The translations under genes were made by a program, and so were the position numbers. This document shows positions 12,101 to 18,404 of a stretch of DNA of 64,000 nt, one piece after another. Under the pieces are notes generated by a model. The model saw only the letters and a program-made list of their open reading frames with translations. It was not told the DNA's origin and searched no databases. Position 1 is the stretch's first letter, and every line of letters starts with the position of its first letter. This DNA comes from Symbiodinium microadriaticum. Taxonomy: Eukaryota; Sar; Dinophyceae; Suessiales; Symbiodiniaceae. The DNA lies in contig LSRX01000074.1 of NCBI GenBank assembly GCA_001939145.1, positions 625,745-689,744 on the forward strand, in the 5' to 3' direction.

Positions 12101-14999
12101 TCGACATATATGTGCTACGAGAGACTTAGAGAACACCCGACAGCACACGCGTTTACCCCGATCTTGTTCGACCTGTATGTGCTGCAAGAGACTGTGAATA
12201 TGCCCGCCAACACACGTGTTTACCCCGATCTTGTTCGAGCTCCATGTGCTGCGAGAGATCTAGAGAATGCCCGAAAACGTACTCGTTCACCCCGGTCTTC
12301 TTCGAGCTCTATGTGCTGCGAGAGATTTAGAGAATGCCCGAAAACACATTTTACCCCGAGCTTGTTCGACATATATGTGCTGCAAGAGATTTATAGAAGG
12401 TCTCAAAGCAGAAGCGTTCACCCCGATCTTATTCGACACCTATGTTGTGCGAGAGATTCAGAGAAAGCCTCAACACAGAGGCGTTTACCCAGAGTTTATT
12501 CGATATCGATGTGCTTCAAGAGGTTCAGAGGCTAGAGAAGCAGCAAAGCAGAAGCATTTACCCCGATTGCTGTTCTATGTATATGCGCTTGCTTGAGCCA
12601 CCAACGACCAAGCTGAAGCAACAAGTGACGTGACCTGCACGCCCACACCAGAAAGGGTTCACCCAAAGGCCACTCCAAACTACCATAGGAGTCTCGTAAT
12701 GTAGATCCCCAAAACTGTGTTCCAATCATTTACACCGCAGCCGCATCAGCCGCTGGATCCCACGACCGCCAAACCCTTAACACTAAAACCCGGAGTCTGT
12801 GAAGCCTGAAACATTTGCGATTTATTCATGGCCCGTTCTCATTGTAAAAGCTTCAGTATGGAGCTCTGACAGCCATCGCAGACTTTTTTGGATCGTGGCT
12901 TCACTCCCAAACGACGGAATAAGGTGCTCCCAAAACAAAACCTGACTGATGCGCTCTCTTTTTTTCTGTTTGCTGAAAGCTCAAACTGCAGATTTCTGTA
13001 TGTAAGGTTCCTCTACAAGTCCGGGAATCGTGGCTTGGCGACAGAAGTCGGACCGCGAGGAGGACGGCTGTCTGGAGGCAACAATTTGCATCAGGTCTTA
13101 AACGTGCAATATAGCGGCCTGAAGAATTGCCAATTCTATTGCTGAGGTTCATATAGCTTTACTATAGTGAACATATGATGATATACCGATATACCCCAAA
13201 GCCGTGGTCTTTTAAGAAGCTACATAGCAAGGTGATTGAAAACATGAGGCATCCTAATGCAGCCTGTCCGTTCCTTCTAACAACAACTGGACACTGTTTA
13301 GTTCTACAGCCGTGGAGGCCAGAAACAGCGAGTGGCCATCTGCCGCGCACTAATCCGTGCCCCGGCCGCTTGCGGTTGCAGAGTTTCTGTTTTAACTTTC
13401 TCAGAATTAGGTCTAGGTAGCACTCGGCTTTTGCGCATGCGACTGTTCTTGTTGTTGCTGGTTACAACCATGAAACACTATGATTATCATATTGACCAGG
13501 GCATGTACGCCTTTGTTGCCACTGGGTTTAGAATTCAGCGTTTGCAGCTTCCAGATCTGGTGACCGGTGTATGGTTGTCGGGGATTCGAGCTGCAATGTC
13601 AGGGCTTAGGTTACGGGCAGGTTTTGAGAAACCCCCCGTAATGCGCTCAGAAGCTTAAAACAGTTCCAGTTCGTGCTATTGCACATGTGTTTCCCGAAAC
13701 TGCACCCCAGGCAATCCTGCGGTGATGCTCCTGGATGAGGCCGGCAATATCATAAACAAAGTCGCATCCCCGATGAAACCCAGTACCTGAGCTTCAAATC
13801 CGTAGCCAGAACCCTCCACCGTGGCATGGAACCGGTGCTCGGAATCCTCCAGCAACTCCTCGCCAGCGGAAAGCCTCGTAGCCTACGTATAGACCGGAAG
13901 CCGCAAACCTTAGCAAATCGCTGTGAAATCTCAAAGCTTCCATAGTCTGCATGCGTGACGGTGTCCCCTGGACTTGGAAGTGCTCAAGGTCGACCCCGAT
14001 GGGGACTTCTCAATCTGAAGATAGCTGAGGCCGCAAGCCTGAAACCCGACACCCTCAACCCCGTGCTTCCACGCACTCCAGCCGGAGAGACGAAAAGCCC
14101 CCGAAACCCCACAGCCTCCACTCCGACCCGATGCCTCCCATCCGGAACCCCAGACACCGCTTGCACCCTGCACCGGAGCATCCGACACCCTCCACGGAGA
14201 GGCCACCAGTGCGCTGGACTCCCAGAGTGAACAGATCGTTCAGAAAGCCCTGGAGGCCTCAGTGGGCTCGAGGTTGTGGGCCTTGCAGGGGTCACTTAAG
14301 GTTTGCTTTGAAGCTTCCGGGTTTGCATATATGGTTGGAGCCTACCATTCGGGTTCATGTCAAGGTCGACGTTTTCGCGTTCTGTGTCCCGTGTCTCGGG
14401 TTTGTAGCAGATTTGGAAATGCAGGGTTGGAGCTCTCAATTACGGACAGCTCACTGTCTGGGTCTTGATAGTCTTTAGACTCTAGGCTGCCTATGACCTC
14501 CCATGCATCCTGGTTCTAAGATGCTCTAAGACTCTAAGCCCCCACATCCAGAATTGCAACGCTCGTGACAGGCGTTGAGTTGTGCACCTTCGAAGATCTC
14601 GACCTCCAGGGTTTCAGTCTTTGTTGGGCATGTGTGGCTGTACTGGCATGGCTTTGCGGCATCGTGACTGTTGCGCAAGGGGTGCTTTGGTGTTTGGTGT
14701 GTTCTGGCCATAACTCTAGGGGTGTTGAGCATTTGCGATTGCGAGGTATTCGCTTAGCCTGATGATGTTGTGTTGAATGGAGAAATTTGGTGGATTTTTT
14801 TGGCTTGTAGAATTTGCGCCCTCAGGCCGCTCGTGACGGGCGCACGTCCTTTGCCATCGCCCACCGACTTTCGACGATCTCTGGCTGCGACGTCATCCTG
14901 GTCAATGCTGATGGTCGTGTTGTTGAGTCGGGCACACATGACGAGCTCATGGCGCACAAGGGAGTCTACTATAAGCTGCAGATGCAGTCAAGGAAGTAG
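433..14999 (+). CDS. ABCB-type ABC transporter (P-glycoprotein-like), 3' part of gene, 19 exons
   Basis: This gene encodes the C-terminal two thirds of a full-length ABCB/MDR-type exporter, an ATP-driven pump of membranes; its substrate cannot be told from sequence. Joined exons give about 798 codons: NBD1 from just after the Q-loop (LSGGQKQR signature, LFLDEA Walker [11 protein letters not shown]-loop), a charged linker, six membrane segments of TMD2, then NBD2 with GPSGGGKST Walker [10 protein letters not shown]-loop, [20 protein letters not shown] and AIAHRLSTI, ending at TAG 14997-14999. Exons: 433-536, 1181-1229, 1447-1533, 1640-1847, 1932-2045, 2249-3017, 3268-3370, 3663-3777, 4117-4188, 4645-4725, 6387-6468, 6706-6770, 7092-7203, 7929-7983, 13007-13077, 13318-13371, 13711-13739, 14202-14255, 14826-14999. 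Phases agree at every junction; only the 4188/4645 junction is doubtful. TMD1 and the NBD1 Walker A lie upstream of the window. All ATPase motifs seen are intact, so the gene is probably functional. Confidence 0.9.
993..1162. repeat. (TATG)n then (TG)n microsatellite in an intron
   Basis: About 135 bases of almost uninterrupted TATG repeats pass into TG repeats that end just upstream of the acceptor at 1180. Confidence 0.95.
1181..1229 (+). CDS. ABC transporter exon: NBD1 signature
   Basis: It encodes [15 protein letters not shown], the ABC signature of NBD1. The acceptor is CAG|GTGG and the donor is GA (GAGCAT at 1230). The frame joins to the next exon as ...[12 protein letters not shown]. 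Confidence 0.88.
1447..1533 (+). CDS. ABC transporter exon: NBD1 Walker B and D-loop
   Basis: It encodes [19 protein letters not shown] with the Walker B glutamate and the D-loop SALD, then NTSEKMIQQ. The acceptor is CAG|G and the donor is GA (GATACT at 1534). Confidence 0.9.
1640..1847 (+). CDS. ABC transporter exon: NBD1 H-loop and start of linker
   Basis: It encodes [20 protein letters not shown] (switch histidine in IAHRL), then the NBD1 C-terminus with [21 protein letters not shown] end it at 1847 because 1848-1931 looks like an 84-nt intron with a GA donor, a CCCGAAT tandem repeat and a TTTTCAG acceptor. Its length is a multiple of three and contains no stop, so retention cannot be excluded. 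Confidence 0.75.
1932..2045 (+). CDS. ABC transporter exon: inter-domain linker
   Basis: It encodes a Glu/Lys-rich linker ([18 protein letters not shown] then [10 protein letters not shown]) between NBD1 and TMD2, typical of the regulatory linker of full-length ABCB proteins. The donor is GA (GAGAGC at 2046). Confidence 0.75.
2249..3017 (+). CDS. ABC transporter exon: start of TMD2
   Basis: This is the largest exon of the gene (769 nt). It begins [18 protein letters not shown] and contains four hydrophobic segments, near [42 protein letters not shown] and [15 protein letters not shown]. These correspond to TM7-TM10 with their intracellular loops. The donor is GC (GCACTT at 3018). Confidence 0.88.
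3268..3370 (+). CDS. ABC transporter exon: TMD2, TM11
   Basis: It encodes [19 protein letters not shown] and following hydrophobic residues to GGFYYAS. The acceptor is AAG|GC; the donor is GC (GCATTC at 3371), followed by a G/T-rich telomere-like tract. Confidence 0.85.
3663..3777 (+). CDS. ABC transporter exon: TMD2, TM12
   Basis: It encodes [20 protein letters not shown] and then [17 protein letters not shown], the last TM helix and the start of its cytoplasmic extension. The donor is GT (GTAACA at 3778). Confidence 0.85.
4117..4188 (+). CDS. ABC transporter exon: TMD2-NBD2 connector
   Basis: It encodes [20 protein letters not shown] and PKGE, matching the family pattern '..IFxLLDRxSxID'. 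If it is read on, the frame meets TGA at 4198-4200 just before a consensus-like GTAAGT (4203). I therefore end it at 4188 with a GC donor, which keeps frame with the next exon. Confidence 0.7.
4645..4725 (+). CDS. ABC transporter exon: start of NBD2
   Basis: It encodes [20 protein letters not shown] and FYPFRPE, the first strands of NBD2. The donor is GT at 4726. The start is uncertain: a GAG acceptor at 4644 keeps frame, but CAG at 4613 is also possible. Confidence 0.7.
4726..6386 (+). other. intron with unassigned open stretch and CATA/ACAG repeats
   Basis: This 1.66-kb intron starts GTGGGG and ends CCAG. Around 4895-5020 an imperfect repeat of GCAGCGGCATGCA with GGTGGGGCGCGC occurs twice. 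A 190-codon open frame at 4900-5472 has no recognisable domain and no ATG-supported homology that I can see. Around 5920-6050 the sequence is CATA- and ACAG-rich microsatellite. Confidence 0.6.
6387..6468 (+). CDS. ABC transporter exon: NBD2 Walker A
   Basis: It encodes [20 protein letters not shown] and GPSGGGK, the P-loop that binds the ATP phosphates. The donor is GC (GCACCT at 6469). The next exon also starts GCAC, so a short direct repeat marks the junction and the codons for KST are split across it. Confidence 0.9.
6706..6770 (+). CDS. ABC transporter exon: NBD2 core
   Basis: It encodes [20 protein letters not shown] and GE, following Walker A as in all ABCB proteins. The acceptor is AAG|GC and the donor is GC at 6771. 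Confidence 0.9.
7092..7203 (+). CDS. ABC transporter exon: NBD2 Q-loop
   Basis: It encodes [20 protein letters not shown] and [13 protein letters not shown]. The Q-loop glutamine is in VGQEPVLF. The donor is GT at 7204. Confidence 0.9.
7929..7983 (+). CDS. ABC transporter exon: NBD2 helical subdomain, part 1
   Basis: It encodes [17 protein letters not shown], equivalent to the 'xATxEEIxxAAKxAN' stretch of ABCB proteins. The donor is GC (GCTCCT at 7984). Confidence 0.85.
8126..8256. repeat. (CT)n microsatellite
   Basis: Two long CT runs are separated by about 60 bases of pyrimidine-rich sequence. Confidence 0.95.
8999..9126. repeat. (CA)n and (AT)n microsatellite at the edge of a gap
   Basis: CA repeats turn into CGCG and then AT repeats. 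The assembly gap starts immediately after, probably because of this tract. Confidence 0.95.
9127..9262. other. assembly gap (136 N)
   Basis: Unknown bases; open frames drawn across them are meaningless. Confidence 1.
10227..12590. repeat. 64-66-bp minisatellite array, partly in a 265-bp higher-order repeat
   Basis: About 35 head-to-tail copies of a unit containing CTTGTTCGACATCTATGTGC and TGCGAGAGACTTAGAGAAT. Most units are 64 bp (ending ACACATTTTACCCCAAT) or 66 bp (ending ACACGCGTTTACCCCGAT). From about 11581 to 12375 four units form a 265-bp higher-order repeat present three times almost unchanged. Units become diverged after 12380. The repeat lies wholly in the intron. Open frames through it follow unit length and are not genes. 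Confidence 0.95.
13007..13077 (+). CDS. ABC transporter exon: NBD2 helical subdomain, part 2
   Basis: It encodes [20 protein letters not shown] and LSGG, reaching the signature. TGGAGGC occurs at both its donor and the next acceptor, so the exact cut is ambiguous within seven bases. I place a GC donor at 13078. Confidence 0.88.
13318..13371 (+). CDS. ABC transporter exon: NBD2 signature
   Basis: It completes the signature as [18 protein letters not shown]. The donor is GC (GCGGTT at 13372). Confidence 0.88.
13711..13739 (+). CDS. ABC transporter micro-exon: NBD2 Walker B
   Basis: This 29-nt exon encodes NPAVMLLDE with the Walker B aspartate and catalytic glutamate. The acceptor is CCCAG|GC and the donor GC at 13740. 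It is too short for any ORF finder but is required for the frame. Confidence 0.87.
14202..14255 (+). CDS. ABC transporter exon: NBD2 D-loop
   Basis: It encodes [24 protein letters not shown] occurs at both ends of the preceding intron. The donor is GC at 14256. Confidence 0.88.
14826..14999 (+). CDS. ABC transporter terminal exon: NBD2 H-loop and C-terminus
   Basis: It encodes [20 protein letters not shown] with the switch histidine, then a standard C-terminus ending [10 protein letters not shown] and TAG. This is the natural end of an ABCB protein. Confidence 0.93.
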   Translation, partial: AARDGRTSFAIAHRLSTISGCDVILVNADGRVVESGTHDELMAHKGVYYKLQMQSRK

Positions 15000-16864
15000 G
15001 AGAAGAGCCATCTCCGTATGGAACGGCCCTCGCTACTGGTAGCAAGGGGCAAACGACACAGGAAAGTCAAGATTCAACAATATTGTTAATGAAAGTTCTG
15101 TGCAGATTCCTGCATGGTGGTTTGTTTGCAGATCTTCCGGCTCGGAAGGCCATGTTTCACCTTCTGTTGTGTTGGTTCGTCTTCCGGCTAGGAGGAGTCC
15201 CTGATGCTTCTTCCGGTGAAGCCCCGGGTGCAAAGCCCAGGTGGGCCGCGCGGGAGGTAGTCTGCAACAGGTTTGTGAGTGTTCTGTTTTTCGCAACTCC
15301 TGCGGCGTCAGCGCACAATGGTGCGTGACTCATCTTCGAACACCTCTCGGACGATCTGCCTAGTGCTTGGCGTCTAGAGAGGGCCTGTCTCCGTGAGGGC
15401 GAGATGCTCCACGAGGGCAGAAGCGAACTTCCCTTGTCAGCTGGCAGTTTAGCAGGCACTCAGGCCCTAGCTAGTCAATTACTCGTACAATTATTTGCAC
15501 AGTCCCCAAGCATGCCTGAGACCCACTTCTCGAGAGGACGTCTGTTGATCTGCCGAATCTGTGTCGGACACTGAACTGACCTGTCGGGCTCCACATCGCC
15601 GGCAAAGATGCGCTGGGTCTTCCATTGTTGTTTGAGGCTGTGGCTCAGGCTTTCGGCATGTGCAGGTTGTGGGCTGAACGGGATTTGATTCTGTTGTGTT
15701 TTTACACTTCAGATGCTTGGGATTTGTCGGCATGTTCCGGACGTAAGCTCCGAAGGCTGCACAAAACTATTTTTTATAACTGCTTCATGGAATGAGCGGC
15801 TTGAAAGTTATGCTTTGCACGGTTTTCCGATTTGTACAACTAACTATAGGTACTAGGGTTAGCAAGCTCATAGTGACTGAGCCTCCAACACCGATGAATC
15901 AACATCTTACACCTGTCACTGAGAAATGTGAAGAGAAACAGGGGCTTCTGCGCATGTACTACCGTGGGAAGGCGCTTTGTTATTACATGCAGTCAATGGC
16001 AAACGCCATGGCGTACCTGCGAATCATAGAGACAACGACGTATGACCAAGGCTGGCGGAGTTTGTGAAGCTGGTGGTTGCGCTTGAGCAGAGGGACTGCA
16101 AGCTGCGATGTTTAGGGTGTGGGGTTTCGTGCTTTGCAGTCCGCGTCACATTATGGCATCTTGACTACAGCCGAACCTGCAATCCGCTAAGCATTCAGCA
16201 TGTATATATGTCTGGATCTGCTCAAGCATATCTTGGGGATCTATGACTCCTATGCTGTGGAAGTGAACCATCATGATCTTCCATAAGCACTGTAAAGCTC
16301 TAAACCCGAATCCATAAAGTAAGTCTTGAGCACAGACAATACCGAAACCTGTGTGGTTAGCATGAACACATAATCTTATCTCCTAAAGACTGCAAACGCG
16401 GGTGGCAAAAACCCCATTGCGAATACGGCTCAAGAAGAGCCCGTGCTTGCCTTTTAATCGGAAAGCTGTGCGCGTGGCAAAGGTCAGAACAAAATAATGT
16501 CGAAGCGGGCACAGACCCACTAGTCTAGATATCATCAACACAAGCATTCTCATGTAAACCACTGGCAGCGGCAATGATTAACACAGTACTACCTGGACCA
16601 ATGTAGCGAGATGAGAAGAATCTGTACAGATGCAATCACAGACGGCAGTTATGATGAATACTATCATCACCCTAACGCTGATGGTCACACTGGCTGGCAA
16701 TGATTGGGCTTTGGTGATTGTGCTTGCCAGCAGCAGCAGCAGCAGCAGCTGCTGCTGCTGCGCTTGCCGCTGTTGCTGTTGCCGTTGCTGTTGCCGTTGC
16801 CGTTGCTGTTGTTATTGTTATTGTTATTGTTCTTGGTCTTGTTCTTGGTCTTGTTCTTGTTCTG

Positions 16865-16900
<36 letters not shown>

Positions 16901-16922
16901 GTTGCTGTTGCTGCTGTTGTTT

Positions 16923-16956
<34 letters not shown>

Positions 16957-18053
16957 GGTTGTTGTTGCTGTTGCTGTTGCTGTTGCTGTATCCGACACGG
17001 ATCACAGAAGGCACGATCACAGACTTGCCGCACATGCCAGGCCTTGTAAGTTCTGATGGCTCGGCACTTGTGATGTAAAAGCCGATAGATCGCAAATTGG
17101 CAATAATTAAGCACTTATCAACGCTGCGATAACAAAGTTATCCATTGCCGGATCCCAAGCCTGTGAAGTTGCAGCGTTTGCATGCAGCACTGCTATACCA
17201 TAGCACCCAACCATGCTTTCAAGACCCTGAAACCCGTAATGATACATTTCCAGAGTGACTGCAGAGTGGATCAACCCCAAAAACTGAAAATCTAGTCGCC
17301 CGCGGTTCCTTTTCAGGCCATGTCGCTCGGACATGCCGGCGCTTGTTCCCGCCTTGCCAGGTCCTTCGTGGTAAGTCACACTAAACTCCAAAAGCCTTTA
17401 AGTCAAGCAAAAACCTGACTCGCGACACCATAAGTCTCTCCCATTCAGTAGCACTCGAACCTTTTAACTCGCAAGACTTCGCCGCACTCTGAGGGTTCAC
17501 GTCTCAGGACTTGGGGGCTAGGTATAAGCAAGGCTCTCTATGGCGCTTTATGGATTCGGGTCTTGGGCTAAAAAGTTCGGGTTTTTGCGGCAACGGTCAG
17601 GCCGATAGTGTTCACGATGTTGCTTACATTTGCATGTCAATACGTGGTTCAGTGTCTTTTTCGGCCAGCTTTGGCTTGTCGGATCAGACCGATGATCGTG
17701 ATTCGGCACGTGGCATGGAAGTTCGGCATATGGTTTATGCCGTAGGGTTGGAGGATTGTAGGTTTGAGACGGTTTCAGATTTCAAGCAGGGTTGCACCCT
17801 GAGCTACTGAGCTATTCGAACCGAAGCTTGAACGTAAACCCGCTTGAAGCCTACATATACTTATATGCTACCCCCCCCCCTCAAAGATCTATGTTTATTT
17901 GCTCTTTGCTGGGCTGTTGCGGCTTAGACAGTCAGGCAACGATAACCCGAAACACAGCCCCCAGTTGAATCGTAGCTTAGTGTGTAAAAGTTGCCTATGA
18001 AGGAAATGAGGAACCAAGAATCATAGCCTTACAACTTCCTTGTAGTATACCTT
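15000..18053. other. intergenic region, no gene recognised
   Basis: This 3-kb stretch follows the transporter stop codon and ends at the retroelement target site. Apart from the trinucleotide tract at 16727-16992 and a poly-C run near 17872, I see no exon with family motifs. An open stretch at 15792-16067 has no recognisable domain. Confidence 0.6.
16727..16992. repeat. GCT/GTT/GCC trinucleotide tract
   Basis: About 265 bases of trinucleotide repeats (CAG, then GCT, GTT, GCC mixtures, with a CTTGTT stretch). All frames read homopolymer-like peptides (Cys/Leu/Val, or Gln/Asn/Thr on the other strand), so no coding claim is made. Confidence 0.95.
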
Positions 18054-18058
18054 GAAGA
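18054..18058. repeat. target site duplication, left
   Basis: GAAGA directly precedes the left LTR and is repeated directly after the right LTR. Five bases is the usual copia duplication length. Confidence 0.88.
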
Positions 18059-18270
18059 AGTTAAGAAATAACGACCCCTTTGCACCTGGTAGTGGTGTAG
18101 TAAAGCATAGCTACCTTGTGCCCCTAGGCTAGTGCACGTAGGCTGTCTGAGTGTATGTTTCACCTAGTGAGTTCTGATGTAATTTGGCTCAAGGCATGAC
18201 TAGAAAAAGAGTGCTAAGTACCGTTCTCTGCGGTAGGCCTCTGTGTTGGTTGTGTCTTGTTCGTTTAACT
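18059..18270 (+). repeat. LTR, left (212 bp)
   Basis: It begins AGTTAAGAAATAACG and ends CGTTTAACT, so the ends form a short inverted repeat AGTTAA/TTAACT rather than the usual TG/CA. It holds a spliced-leader-like ATTTGGCTCAAG at 18182-18193. The borders follow from comparing the three copies and from the target duplication. Confidence 0.92.
18182..18193 (+). promoter_or_regulatory. spliced-leader-like sequence in left LTR
   Basis: ATTTGGCTCAAG matches 11 of the last 12 bases of the dinoflagellate spliced leader (…CCATTTTGGCTCAAG). It is followed by G, giving an AAG|G context like a trans-splice acceptor. It may mark the 5' end of the mature element RNA; this is inference. Confidence 0.6.
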
Positions 18271-18285
18271 GGTTATCAGCCGTAG
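18270..18285 (+). other. putative primer-binding site, left copy
   Basis: The sequence right after the LTR reads TGGTTATCAGCC if the last LTR base is included. It resembles the TGGTATCAG start of copia primer-binding sites that pair with initiator tRNA-Met, with one extra T. The tRNA match is from memory and not computed. Confidence 0.5.
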
Positions 18286-18404
18286 GTAGAGACCTACCGC
18301 AGTGCCTAAGGTAAGCCCAGCGCCCAGTAGCCCAACAGAGGGGCTGCTAGGGCGAACTCGGCCGAGAGGGGACGCGCCCGTAGAGAAGGGGCAGCTCCCC
18401 GTTG
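18282..18404 (+). other. structured leader of left copy
   Basis: The 134-base leader before ORF1 contains a perfect hairpin GTAGGT-AGAG-ACCTAC (18282-18297). A second stem is formed by GCCCAGTAGCCC with GGGGCTGCTAGGGC (about 18322-18351). A GGGGCAGCTCCCC palindrome precedes the start codon. Such leaders often hold packaging or translation signals; that role is inferred. Confidence 0.5.

Larger units (their letters stand above)
7984..13006 (+). other. 5.0-kb intron packed with simple and tandem repeats
   Basis: This is the largest intron of the transporter gene. It holds a (CT)n block (8126-8256), (CA)n and (AT)n next to a 136-base assembly gap, a diverged duplication (about 9466-9550 and 9687-9756, both with GCCATGTGGA), and the long minisatellite at 10227-12590. 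No coding exon was recognised inside it. Confidence 0.8.

Noticed and set aside
10885..12535. Open frames of 80-180 codons through the minisatellite (…[12 protein letters not shown]…)
   Set aside because: They only reflect the unit length and change frame with each 64-bp unit; there is no splice or start context.
10227..12590. CRISPR-like repeat array
   Set aside because: The units are contiguous, without unique spacers, and lie in an intron of a eukaryotic gene.
16630..17114. Poly-Leu/Val/Cys and poly-Gln/Asn frames
   Set aside because: Pure trinucleotide repeat; every frame on both strands is open.
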